Below are positions 1-6,586 of a stretch of 15,156 nt of DNA, one piece after another; positions within the stretch are counted from its first letter, which is position 1; every line of letters begins with the position of its first letter. Both the position numbers and the translations under genes were made by a program. The notes under the pieces were generated by a model that did no database searches, had not been told where the DNA came from, and worked only from the letters and a program-made list of their open reading frames with translations. Source of the DNA: RGIG6353 sp045535585 (GTDB lineage Bacteria > Bacillota > Clostridia > Oscillospirales > SIG627); contig JAZSLY010000162.1 in the NCBI GenBank assembly GCA_045535585.1, forward strand, positions 1-15,156. The letters are read 5' to 3'.

Positions 1-504
1 CTCAATATGGCTCCCGATGAAATTAAAAAGCACGACGAAAAGCCTCCCCGAATTTGGGATTATCCCGGATATCAGTACGCGAATTATTGGTATATGGACG
101 ACCCCTCACTTATGCTTCCTATGAATATCAGAATTGCAGAAGCACAGTTTGGCGCAATTACCAATTTTGCAGATAAAGGTCCTTGCGTAATTATGGGAAG
201 ATGTGCCGACTTTATACTTTCGGACAGACCCAACGTAATCAGCGTTTTCGTCAAGGCGGATATGGCAAAGAGAATTGAGCGTGCTTGCCGACTGTATCAC
301 CTCAGCGCAAGCGATGCAAAGAAGCTTATTAAGAAGACCGACAAAATCAGAGCGGATTATTACGACAGCCACACCCAGCAGATTTGGGGCAGGGCAGAGT
401 TCTACGACCTCGTTCTCGACTCGGGCAAATTCGGCACCGACCTCTCGGCGCGCCTGATTTGCGAATGTGTAGAGCGCAAGAAGGGCGAAATACCAAACCT
501 TTAA
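1..504 (+). CDS. Cytidylate kinase-like family protein, 5'-truncated by window edge
   Basis: Partial gene. The reading frame is open to the left edge, and the first ATG at base 7 is unlikely to be the true start. About 167 residues are visible. The recognisable core is CVIMGRCADFIL (residues about 60-71 from that ATG), typical of the cytidylate-kinase-like (Cytidylate_kin2) family, followed by a basic helix region with R-rich segments (AKRIERACRLY; KKTDKIRADYY) that fits the lid and phosphate-binding part of a nucleoside monophosphate kinase fold. The N-terminal P-loop (GxxGSGG type) is not present, so roughly 40 residues should lie upstream of the window; full members are about 200 residues. 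Family members are presumed to phosphorylate a nucleotide or related small molecule, but most are uncharacterised, so CMP kinase activity should not be assumed. The gene converges on the feo operon and ends at a shared terminator. Confidence 0.8.
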   Translation, partial: LNMAPDEIKKHDEKPPRIWDYPGYQYANYWYMDDPSLMLPMNIRIAEAQFGAITNFADKGPCVIMGRCADFILSDRPNVISVFVKADMAKRIERACRLYHLSASDAKKLIKKTDKIRADYYDSHTQQIWGRAEFYDLVLDSGKFGTDLSARLICECVERKKGEIPNL

Positions 505-510
505 AAAGAC

Positions 511-536
511 ACAGGGGCTGAATTTTCAGCCCCTGT
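511..536. terminator. Bidirectional intrinsic terminator between kinase-like gene and feo operon
   Basis: A perfect 12-bp inverted repeat (511-522 with 525-536, arm acaggggctgaa) forms a GC-rich stem. On the + strand it is followed by a T-rich stretch (tattt, then more T-rich sequence). On the minus strand it is followed by gtcttttta, a short U-tract. It lies 7 bases after the kinase-like stop codon and 10 bases after the end of the small Cys-rich gene, so it can serve both converging transcripts. Confidence 0.85.
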
Positions 537-545
537 ATTTATTTG

Positions 546-722
546 CTATTTGCTTTGGTTGTTTTTTTGACTTGTTGTTTTATGGCAATCCACACCGCAG
601 GCACCACAGTTCCCCCCACACGAGCAGGAGTGAGTGCCATTTTTCTTTTTCTTTATTTCGATCACTACAATCGCCACGAATATTACGGCGATTACAGCCG
701 AAATGATAATCGTAGGTATCAT
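546..722 (-). CDS. FeoB-associated Cys-rich membrane protein
   Basis: This 58-residue ORF has an N-terminal hydrophobic segment (residues about 3-23, IIISAVIAVIFVAIVVIEI) acting as a single transmembrane helix. A basic KKKK stretch follows, then a Cys cluster: C33, C35, C39, C42 and C46, in the pattern CSCGGNCGACGVDC. Order and position match the small FeoB-associated Cys-rich proteins found directly after feoB in many Firmicutes. They are thought to assist Fe(II) transport, perhaps by handling metal at the inner face of the membrane, but the mechanism is unproven. The start ATG at 722 is preceded by AAGGAG, five bases away, and that site overlaps the end of feoB (stop at 732-734), indicating translational coupling in one operon. 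The basic tail after the helix suggests a cytoplasmic Cys domain. Confidence 0.9.
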   Translation of the reverse strand: MIPTIIISAVIAVIFVAIVVIEIKKKKNGTHSCSCGGNCGACGVDCHKTTSQKNNQSK

Positions 723-731
723 ATTTGCTCC

Positions 732-2864
732 TTAATTCTTGTATTTATTGGGACGTAAGAGCATATAGAGTCCGTAAACCAGAACGATAGCGGCAACCGC
801 CGTGCCGATAATGCTTCCGCCACCCGTAAACCACAGACCGAATTGATAAACGATAAGTGATACTGCATATGCAAAGCCACACATATAGGCAATAGCGCCG
901 ATAGACCATTTCCAGTTGTTCATCTCACGCCTTATTGCACCCATAGCGGCAAAGCAGGGGGCACAAAGCAGATTGAAGAGCATAAAGGATATGCCTGCAA
1001 GTCCGCTTCCGCCAAAGAATTCCTTTGCGATGACCTCGTACATCTTTGCGTTACCCTCCATTGCAAGCTCTGCGTTAGCCATAGAAGAGAGAGTACCGAA
1101 GGTGCCTACAACCTCCTCCTTTGCCATAAGACCGAGTATGGTTGCCACCGCTGATTGCCAGTTGCCAAAGCCCAGAGGCTTGAAGATAACGGCAAAGGGT
1201 CTGCCTATGTATTCAAGCAGAGACGCACCTACATTTTCCTCCGTGATATAGTGGAATCCACCGTCGAAGGAAAGAGAATTGAGTATCCAGATAATTATGC
1301 TTGCCGCAAGAATTACCGTGCCCGCCCTCTTGATGAAGGACCATCCGCGCTCCCAGGTAGTTCTGAAAATGTTTCTGGGGAGCGGTGCGTGGTATTGAGG
1401 AAGCTCCATTACGAAGGGCGCAGGCTTACCTGCAAATGGGCGTGTTTTCTTTAATATCAAGCCCGAAATTACGACAGCGCTTATACCTGCAAAGTAGGCA
1501 AGGAGTGCTATCCACGCCGAGCCGCCGAAAAGAGCTCCTGCTATCATACCAACAATGGGAATTTTCGCTCCGCAGGGAATGAAGCCCGTGGTCATAATGG
1601 TCATTCTGCGGTCTCTTTCCTGCTCTATTGTACGGGACGCCATAATACCCGGCACTCCACAGCCCGTTGCCACGAGCATTGGAATAAAGGATTTACCCGA
1701 CAGCCCGAATTTCCTGAAAAGTCTGTCCATTATGAAGGCAACGCGTGACATATATCCGCAGTCCTCAAGAATGGAAAGGAGAAGGAATAGGATAAGCATC
1801 TGCGGAACGAAGCCAAGCACCGCGCCGACTCCGCCCACTATTCCGTCTGCAACGAGGCTTACGAGAGGAGGTGCACAGTCAAGTGACTCCAGAACACCTC
1901 TGGTCCAGGGAATTATCCATTCTCCGAAAAGAGTGTCGTTCATAAATCCTACCGACCAGTTTCCGATAGAACCGATAGAAATGTAGTATACCATCCACAT
2001 TATAAGTGCAAAAATGGGAAGCGCCAGAATTCTGTTTGTAACCACCGAGTCTATCTTGTCCGAAATTGAAAATCTGTTCTTTTTCTTATAGCAGTCGGAA
2101 AGAATTCTTTCAATATAATTGTATCTTTCGTTTATGATGATGGAATCCGCGTCGTCGTCGAATTCACTCTCAACCTTTTGGATATCCTTTTCGATGTGCT
2201 CTAAAACGTCGGCGGGGAGACCCAGCTCCTTTACCACCTTTTCGTCACGCTCGAAAATCTTTACCGCGTACCACCTCTGCTTGATTTCAGGCAGATTATG
2301 TACCGTGGCTTCTTCTATATGCGCTATGGCGTGCTCCACGCTTCCCGAATAGAAATACATAGGGGAAAGCGTCTTGTTTTTCGCCGCGTCAATGGCAACG
2401 CCTATCGCCTCGTCTATTCCCGTCAGCTTCAGCGCGGAAATCTCTACTATCTTACAGCCGATCTTCTTTGAAAGAGTATCAATATCTATTCTGTCGCCGT
2501 TCTTGATAACGATATCCATCATATTTATGGCGATTACGACGGGAATACCAAGCTCTATAAGCTGTGTCGTAAGGTAAAGATTCCTTTCGAGGTTCGTTCC
2601 GTCCACTATATTTAAAATAGCGTCGGGACGGTCGTTCATAAGATAGTTTCTCGTTACCACCTCTTCCAGCGAATAGGGGGATAGGGAGTAAATACCGGGC
2701 AGGTCAACTATCGTTACCGAGTCGTCCTGCTTCAGCTTACCCTCCTTTTTTTCAACGGTTACACCAGGCCAGTTGCCCACGTATTGATTGGAACCGGTCA
2801 GTGCGTTAAACAAAGTGGTCTTACCACTATTGGGGTTACCTGCAAGAGCGATTGAAATACTCAT
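732..2864 (-). CDS. feoB: Ferrous iron transport protein B
   Basis: The 710-residue protein is the main Fe(II) permease of the Feo system in the cytoplasmic membrane. The N-terminal G domain shows G1 GNPNSGKT (residues 9-16), G2 in GVTVE (34-38), G3 DLPG (54-57), G4 NMMD (114-117) and G5 SAL (143-145). A helical GDI-like spacer follows to about residue 270. The C-terminal membrane part holds two Gate-type segments with conserved-looking Cys-containing motifs (VATGCGVPGIMASRT; GFIPCGAKIPI; LLCAPCFAAM). Length is normal for Firmicutes FeoB. The start at 2864 has an AAAGGAA ribosome binding site. The gene follows feoA by 56 bases and precedes the small Cys-rich gene by 9 bases. A palindrome at 2882-2899 in the leader may add iron-dependent control specific to feoB. 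No frameshift or missing motif is seen. Confidence 0.97.
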   Translation of the reverse strand: MSISIALAGNPNSGKTTLFNALTGSNQYVGNWPGVTVEKKEGKLKQDDSVTIVDLPGIYSLSPYSLEEVVTRNYLMNDRPDAILNIVDGTNLERNLYLTTQLIELGIPVVIAINMMDIVIKNGDRIDIDTLSKKIGCKIVEISALKLTGIDEAIGVAIDAAKNKTLSPMYFYSGSVEHAIAHIEEATVHNLPEIKQRWYAVKIFERDEKVVKELGLPADVLEHIEKDIQKVESEFDDDADSIIINERYNYIERILSDCYKKKNRFSISDKIDSVVTNRILALPIFALIMWMVYYISIGSIGNWSVGFMNDTLFGEWIIPWTRGVLESLDCAPPLVSLVADGIVGGVGAVLGFVPQMLILFLLLSILEDCGYMSRVAFIMDRLFRKFGLSGKSFIPMLVATGCGVPGIMASRTIEQERDRRMTIMTTGFIPCGAKIPIVGMIAGALFGGSAWIALLAYFAGISAVVISGLILKKTRPFAGKPAPFVMELPQYHAPLPRNIFRTTWERGWSFIKRAGTVILAASIIIWILNSLSFDGGFHYITEENVGASLLEYIGRPFAVIFKPLGFGNWQSAVATILGLMAKEEVVGTFGTLSSMANAELAMEGNAKMYEVIAKEFFGGSGLAGISFMLFNLLCAPCFAAMGAIRREMNNWKWSIGAIAYMCGFAYAVSLIVYQFGLWFTGGGSIIGTAVAAIVLVYGLYMLLRPNKYKN

Positions 2865-2881
2865 TTGTGTTCCTTTCTTTG

Positions 2882-2899
2882 AGTTAGTTAAAGCTAACT
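2882..2899. promoter_or_regulatory. Palindrome between feoA and feoB, candidate second iron-responsive operator
   Basis: AGTTAG-N6-CTAACT is a perfect 6-bp inverted repeat. It has the same GTTAG-N6-CTAAC core and spacing as the operator at the feo promoter (3169-3184). I see no convincing -35/-10 pair directly upstream on the minus strand, so it may instead act as an RNA hairpin in the leader of feoB, for example as a stability or processing element. Confidence 0.55.
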
Positions 2900-2920
2900 G
2901 ACATCCGAAAAAAATAGACT

Positions 2921-3142
2921 CTATTCTACCTCTACCATTTCAGCGTCAGCTTTTCTGAGTGACAGCTCATATCCGCGCACCGTTACTTCAAACGGGTCAC
3001 CAAGGGGCGCTACCTTGCGCACGTAGATTCTTACACCCTTCGTAATACCCATATCCATAATCCGTCGCTTTATAGGCCCTTCACCGTGAACCTTCACTAC
3101 CTTTACGGTCTCACCGATCTTGGTATCCTTTAAAGTCATCAT
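2921..3142 (-). CDS. feoA: Ferrous iron transport protein A (FeoA domain)
   Basis: The 73-residue protein matches the length and pattern of stand-alone FeoA, a small cytosolic SH3-like beta-barrel that supports FeoB function. The characteristic central motif is RRIMDMGITKGVRIYV (about residues 26-41), followed by the APLGDPFEVTVRGYELSLRKADAEMV segment, which forms the rest of the barrel. It is the first gene of the feo operon, 56 bases upstream of feoB. Two consecutive ATGs (3142-3140 and 3139-3137) are possible starts; the first is used here, with TGGAG seven bases upstream. Its leader carries the operator and consensus promoter. Confidence 0.95.
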   Translation of the reverse strand: MMTLKDTKIGETVKVVKVHGEGPIKRRIMDMGITKGVRIYVRKVAPLGDPFEVTVRGYELSLRKADAEMVEVE

Positions 3143-3168
3143 ATGTATACTCCAGTCTGTTTTTGTGA

Positions 3169-3184
3169 GTTAGCATTGGCTAAC
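3169..3184. promoter_or_regulatory. Palindromic operator at the feo transcription start
   Basis: GTTAGC-ATTG-GCTAAC is a perfect 6-4-6 inverted repeat. Its upstream edge is 7 bases past the -10 box of the feo promoter, so it covers the predicted transcription start. The half-site resembles the TTAG/CTAA symmetry of DtxR/IdeR/MntR-type metal-regulator boxes. Repression by a DtxR-family Fe(II) sensor is inferred; no such regulator is encoded in the window. A Fur-type box is less likely because the GATAATGAT-like core is absent. Confidence 0.7.
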
Positions 3185-3190
3185 AGGTAC

Positions 3191-3219
3191 ATTATAAACA
3201 GAAAAAAGCTATTTGTCAA
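3191..3219 (-). promoter_or_regulatory. Consensus sigma-A promoter of feoA-feoB operon
   Basis: On the minus strand, TTGACA (3219-3214), a 17-base spacer and TATAAT (3196-3191) make a perfect housekeeping promoter. The predicted start is near 3184, within the palindromic operator. The -35 box lies in the loop of the upstream gene's terminator hairpin. Confidence 0.88.
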
Positions 3220-3228
3220 TAGCTTTTT
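3202..3228 (-). terminator. Intrinsic terminator of the AraC-family regulator gene
   Basis: An 11-bp stem (3203-3213 with 3218-3228, arm AAAAAGCTATT) closes a 4-base loop, with a U-tract (complement of 3202-3207) on the minus strand. It lies about 30 bases past the regulator's stop codon. It physically overlaps the -35 box and spacer of the feo promoter. The + strand also reads into a T-run, so it may work both ways. Confidence 0.75.
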
Positions 3229-3258
3229 CCAAAAAATTCTATAATTTTAGAAACATTA

Positions 3259-4113
3259 TTACTCAAAGAGATCATTGTCGGATGCCTTTAAGTACTCGGT
3301 AGGGGAAACACCGACTCTTGATTTGAAAAGGCGGGAAAAATAATGCAGGGAATTGAAGCCTAACTTTTCGGATATTTCGGAAATATTGTATTTGTTTTCA
3401 CGGAGCAACTTTTTTGCCTTTTCTATTTTTAAATTCAAATGATAATTGACGGCGCCGCCCTGAGCGTCGTTTCTGAAAAGGAGCTTTAATTTTGATACGC
3501 TCATTGAGTTTTGCTCTGCAATTTCTTCAAGCGTCAGCTTGGAATAGACGTTTTCCTTTAAAAAGCTTATAACCTGCTTAAAATCCTTCGAGGCAGGGGT
3601 AACGTTGCTCTTTTGCCTTTTTGCAACCGAAATAAAGAACAATTCGAGAAGCCTCTTTATTTCCAAAAGCTCCAATTCATCAACCCCGTCCTTGGGGACA
3701 AGGCCCGTCACTCCTACCTCGGTTCTTCTTTCCAGAGTGTCTCGGCATTTGTCCGTCACGTCAAAGAGCAGCTCTCTCTCGTAATCGTTGAGCGTTATGA
3801 GCTTATTGTATAAAGCCTTCATACCGCTCCAGCCCGTCCTGAAGCTTATTATTCTTACCTTTGCATTAGAGTGCTTTACGCCTGCGTGGAAAACGAGGGG
3901 GGCGTGCACTATCATCTGTCCTTCATTCATCTCAACGACTCTTCCGTCAAGACGAATAAGATGACTGCCTTCCACTATATAAATAAGCTCAGGGAAATCG
4001 TGCGCCTCGCCTTCGCCTATTCTTTTGCTAAGGGAAAAATCTGCGCGTAAATTTGAAACTATTTCATCAATTGACATGTTGCTGGGAAGCTCTGCGCCGA
4101 TTTTCAGTAACAT
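3259..4113 (-). CDS. AraC-family transcriptional regulator
   Basis: The 284-residue protein has two parts. Residues about 20-110 form a cupin-like sensor domain (FPELIYIVEGSHLIRLDGR and EGQMIVHAPLVFHAG are typical cupin strand motifs). Residues about 180-278 form the two-helix-turn-helix AraC DNA-binding domain, ending in the signature ISEKLGFNSLHYFSRLFKS and GVSPTEYLK. Such cupin-AraC proteins usually sense small molecules, often sugars or glycosides, and activate a neighbouring operon. The gene is divergent from the three oxidoreductase genes, its most likely targets. Its start has a strong AGGGGA ribosome binding site. A perfect consensus promoter at 4225-4253 drives it, and that promoter overlaps an inverted repeat that could mediate autoregulation. 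The ligand cannot be deduced from the sequence. Confidence 0.9.
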   Translation of the reverse strand: MLLKIGAELPSNMSIDEIVSNLRADFSLSKRIGEGEAHDFPELIYIVEGSHLIRLDGRVVEMNEGQMIVHAPLVFHAGVKHSNAKVRIISFRTGWSGMKALYNKLITLNDYERELLFDVTDKCRDTLERRTEVGVTGLVPKDGVDELELLEIKRLLELFFISVAKRQKSNVTPASKDFKQVISFLKENVYSKLTLEEIAEQNSMSVSKLKLLFRNDAQGGAVNYHLNLKIEKAKKLLRENKYNISEISEKLGFNSLHYFSRLFKSRVGVSPTEYLKASDNDLFE

Positions 4114-4159
4114 AATTATTCCCCTTTTACTTTTTTATCAATTTAACCCGATAGTGCAA

Positions 4160-4176
4160 ACAAAAAGCCTTTTTGT
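4160..4176. repeat. Inverted repeat upstream of oxidoreductase promoter
   Basis: ACAAAAAG-C-CTTTTTGT is a perfect 8-bp interrupted palindrome centred on 4168, a few bases upstream of the predicted -35 box at 4180-4185. The position suits an activator site for the AraC-family protein. With a 1-base centre it is more likely a DNA-level operator than an RNA hairpin, though A/T runs can form such symmetry by chance. Confidence 0.45.
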
Positions 4177-4179
4177 GTA

Positions 4180-4208
4180 AAGACACCTATCTCTAATTGT
4201 GCTATAAT
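4180..4208 (+). promoter_or_regulatory. Promoter of oxidoreductase cluster (extended -10)
   Basis: The -10 box TATAAT (4203-4208) is preceded by TGC, giving an extended -10. Seventeen bases upstream is AAGACA (4180-4185), a 4/6 match to TTGACA. The weak -35 with a good -10 is usual for activator-dependent promoters and fits control by the divergent AraC protein. The short palindrome GTGC-TATAAT-GCAC (4199-4212) frames the -10 box. Confidence 0.7.
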
Positions 4209-4215
4209 GCACTTG

Positions 4216-4237
4216 GTTGATAAAATTATATATCAAC
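4216..4237. promoter_or_regulatory. Inverted repeat overlapping both start sites, candidate operator
   Basis: GTTGATA-N8-TATCAAC is a perfect 7-bp inverted repeat. It covers the -10 box of the regulator's minus-strand promoter (4225-4230) and the first transcribed bases of the oxidoreductase transcript. A protein bound here could repress the regulator and affect the oxidoreductases. Which protein binds is unknown. Confidence 0.5.
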
Positions 4238-4253
4238 GAATAACAAATGTCAA
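4225..4253 (-). promoter_or_regulatory. Consensus sigma-A promoter of the AraC-family regulator
   Basis: On the minus strand TTGACA (4253-4248), a 17-base spacer and TATAAT (4230-4225) form a perfect promoter. The predicted start is near 4218, only a few bases from the oppositely directed start near 4215, so the two promoters face each other. Confidence 0.8.
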
Positions 4254-4284
4254 CAAACTTTTTTAAATTAAAAGGAGATTTATC

Positions 4285-5379
4285 ATGGCAAAGTTCAGAT
4301 TAGGTCTTATCGGCTGTGGCGGAATGATGAGAAGCCACGTTCAGGGCGTTAACCAGCTTCCTGAGGTTGAGATCGTTGCAGTATGCGACATCATCGAGTC
4401 AAAGGCTCAGGTTGTTGCAGAGTCTCTTGAGGGAGATACCGAGGTTAAGGTATTCACCAACTACAGAGATATGGTTGATTTGGTAGACGGTGTTCTTATC
4501 GCTCTTCCTCACAACCTTCACTTCCCCTGCGGTATGTACTTCGCTCTTAACAAGAAGCACGTACTTATGGAAAAGCCCCTTTGCAACAGCGAAGAGGAGT
4601 GCTTGAGACTCATCCACACCTGCGACGAAATGGGTGTTACTCTTATGTGTGCATACCCCGTTCGTTACTGGCCCGGTATGATTGAGTTCAAGAGAATTAT
4701 CGATTCAGGCGAATACGGTAAGCCATTTATGTTCTCCGTTTGGACAGAACAGCTTACAGGTTCAGAGGATAATTACAACGGTATGCTCAATGCAGAGAAT
4801 CCTTGGGGCAGAACTACCGACCTTGGTGGCGGTCAGCTCTTCAGCCACGGATGCCACTATATCGACCTTATGCTTTGGTTCATGGGTAACCCCGTATACG
4901 GCTCACACGTTGGTACAAACGTAGGTACTCCCTGGATGCTCAGAGAGGGTACAAGTGCCGTTACAATCAAGTTCGAGAGCGGTGCAGTAGGCTACCACGG
5001 CGGTACATGGGGCGCAAGAGGAACAAGACAGAAGTACGACTTCCAGATGCAGTGTGAAAAGGGTATGATTGAGTATGCTCACTCAGAGGGCGGCGAAATC
5101 AGACTTTATAACAAGAGTGCAGCTCACGTTCCCAACGCACAGACCGAAAACAGCGACTATACTGTTCTTTGGAAGAGAGACGAGAAGCACAACGGTAAGC
5201 TTACTCAGTTCGAGATCCGTCACTTTGTAGAGTGCGCAACAACAGGTAAGAAGCCTATCACCGACGGCAGAAGTGCTCTTCAGGGACTCCGCGTTATCTG
5301 GAAGCTTTACAACGCAGAGGACAATCAGATAATTGCAGACCTCAGAGGTCTTGGTCTTGAGAACGCAGACAAAATATAA
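4285..5379 (+). CDS. Gfo/Idh/MocA family oxidoreductase, copy 1
   Basis: The 364-residue protein is a predicted NAD(P)-dependent oxidoreductase. The N-terminal Rossmann fold begins with GLIGCGGMM (residues 7-15). The family EKP motif is at 96-98, with K97 the probable catalytic lysine. The C-terminal alpha/beta domain contains GGGQLFSHGCHYID, with H191 as the likely active-site histidine; the aspartate normally four residues before it is Ser187 here. Family members oxidise or reduce hydroxyls of sugars, inositols and related compounds; the substrate here is unknown. The start has AAAGGAG seven bases upstream. It is the first gene after the AraC-controlled promoter and is followed by a terminator. 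Codons favour CTT, GGT, AAC and TAC strongly, suggesting high expression. It could act on a free sugar or on a glycoside, as known gut C3-oxidising members of this superfamily do; this is speculation. Confidence 0.92.
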   Translation: MAKFRLGLIGCGGMMRSHVQGVNQLPEVEIVAVCDIIESKAQVVAESLEGDTEVKVFTNYRDMVDLVDGVLIALPHNLHFPCGMYFALNKKHVLMEKPLCNSEEECLRLIHTCDEMGVTLMCAYPVRYWPGMIEFKRIIDSGEYGKPFMFSVWTEQLTGSEDNYNGMLNAENPWGRTTDLGGGQLFSHGCHYIDLMLWFMGNPVYGSHVGTNVGTPWMLREGTSAVTIKFESGAVGYHGGTWGARGTRQKYDFQMQCEKGMIEYAHSEGGEIRLYNKSAAHVPNAQTENSDYTVLWKRDEKHNGKLTQFEIRHFVECATTGKKPITDGRSALQGLRVIWKLYNAEDNQIIADLRGLGLENADKI

Positions 5380-5397
5380 GGCTTAAATAATAATCCG

Positions 5398-5426
5398 AAA
5401 AAGCAAGCCTTGTGCTTGCTTTTTTG
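5398..5426 (+). terminator. Intrinsic terminator between oxidoreductase copies 1 and 2
   Basis: An 11-bp stem (5398-5408 with 5414-5424; core AGCAAGC/GCTTGCT) with loop CTTGT is followed immediately by a T-run. It lies 18 bases after the stop of copy 1. I see no consensus promoter between it and copy 2, so copy 2 is presumably expressed by partial read-through or from a weak promoter I cannot identify. Confidence 0.85.
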
Positions 5427-5476
5427 GTATATTCGCAAATTAATTCAAATAAATGAAAAATTAAAGGAGAATTATC

Positions 5477-6571
5477 ATGGCAAAGTTTAGATTAGGTCTT
5501 ATCGGCTGTGGCGGAATGATGAGAAGCCACGTAAATGGTGTTAACCAGCTTCCTGAGGTTGAGATCGTTGCAGTATGCGACATCATCGAGTCAAGAGCTC
5601 AGGTTGTTGCAGACTCTCTTGAGGGAGATACCGAGGTTAAGGTATTCACCAACTACAGAGATATGGTTGATTTGGTTGACGGTGTTCTTATCGCTCTTCC
5701 TCACAACCTTCACTTCCCCTGCGGTATGTATTTTGCTCTTAACAAGAAGCACGTACTTATGGAAAAGCCCCTTTGCAACAGCGAAGAGGAGTGCTTGAGA
5801 CTTATCCACACCTGCGACGAGATGGGCGTTACTCTTATGTGTGCTTATCCCTGCCGCTATCAGCCTGCTTTTCTTGAGTTCAAGAGAATTATTGATTCGG
5901 GCGAATACGGTAAGCCATTTATGTTTTCTCTTTGGACAGAGCAGCTTACAGGTTCAGAGGAAAACTATAACGGTATGCTTAACGATGTTTATGCGTGGAG
6001 CCATACCTCCGACCTTGGCGGCGGTCAGCTCTTCAGCCACGGCTGTCACTACATTGACCTTATGCTTTGGTTCTTGGGTAACCCTGTATACGGCTCACAC
6101 GTTGGTACAAACCTTGGTACACCCTGGATGATCAGAGAGGGTACAAGTGCCGTTACTATCAAGTTTGAGAATGGTACTGTAGGCTATCACGGTGCTACTT
6201 GGGGTGCAAGAGGAACAAGACAGAAGTACGACTTCCAGATGCATTGCGAAAAGGGTATGATTGAGTATGCTCACTCAGAGGGCGGCGAAATCAGACTTTA
6301 TAACAAGAGTGCAGCTCACGTTCCCAACGCACAGACAGAGAACAGCGACTACACTGTACTTTGGAAGAGAGATCCCGATCAGGCAGGTAAGCTTACTCAG
6401 TTCGAGATCCGCCACTTTGTAGAGTGTGCTACCACAGGTAAGAAGCCCAACACCGACGGTAGAAGTGCTCTTCAGGGACTTCGCGTTATCTGGAAACTTT
6501 ATAATGCAGAGGAAAATAATATGATTGCAGACCTCAGAGGTCTCGGCTTTGAAAACGCAGACAAAATATAA
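5477..6571 (+). CDS. Gfo/Idh/MocA family oxidoreductase, copy 2
   Basis: The 364-residue paralogue of the preceding gene has the same Rossmann motif (GCGGMM), EKP motif (96-98) and HGCH motif (188-191), and the same Ser187 in place of the usual aspartate. Of 33 differences from copy 1, 14 fall between residues 126 and 178: five at 126-133 and seven at 170-178, for example W129Q and the PWGR/AWSH change. In this family that region contributes to the substrate pocket around the start of the C-terminal domain, so the copies probably differ in substrate. A further four changes cluster in the DEKHNG/DPDQAG loop. The start has AAAGGAG, with an upstream sequence almost identical to copy 1. It is an NAD(P)-dependent enzyme acting in the cytosol on an unknown, probably sugar-like, substrate. 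Confidence 0.92.
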   Translation: MAKFRLGLIGCGGMMRSHVNGVNQLPEVEIVAVCDIIESRAQVVADSLEGDTEVKVFTNYRDMVDLVDGVLIALPHNLHFPCGMYFALNKKHVLMEKPLCNSEEECLRLIHTCDEMGVTLMCAYPCRYQPAFLEFKRIIDSGEYGKPFMFSLWTEQLTGSEENYNGMLNDVYAWSHTSDLGGGQLFSHGCHYIDLMLWFLGNPVYGSHVGTNLGTPWMIREGTSAVTIKFENGTVGYHGATWGARGTRQKYDFQMHCEKGMIEYAHSEGGEIRLYNKSAAHVPNAQTENSDYTVLWKRDPDQAGKLTQFEIRHFVECATTGKKPNTDGRSALQGLRVIWKLYNAEENNMIADLRGLGFENADKI

Positions 6572-6586
6572 TCTGTAAAAGCTCTA

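Larger units (their letters stand above)
4271..6571 (+). repeat. Tandem gene duplication of two oxidoreductase units
   Basis: Unit 1 (4271-5379) and unit 2 (5463-6571) have the same length and are nearly identical from the AAAGGAG ribosome binding site to the stop codon. Their proteins differ at 33 of 364 positions by hand count (about 91% identity). Similarity stops outside these limits, and the intergenic terminators are unrelated. This indicates a recent duplication or ongoing gene conversion within the coding units. Confidence 0.9.

Noticed and set aside
543..758. Plus-strand ORF with a hydrophobic start opposite the small Cys-rich gene
   Set aside because: The minus-strand ORF at 546-722 has a clear ribosome binding site, a membrane helix and the conserved Cys cluster in feo operon context. 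The plus-strand ORF matches nothing and begins inside the terminator region.
2904..2925. Possible hairpin AATAGA-C-TCTATT plus T-run on the minus strand at the end of feoA
   Set aside because: The loop would be one base, which cannot form as RNA. It is not a usable terminator, and feoB is clearly in the same operon.
4271..6571. Duplicated oxidoreductase units as part of a mobile element
   Set aside because: No transposase, terminal inverted repeats or target-site duplications flank the units. Simple tandem duplication explains the pattern.
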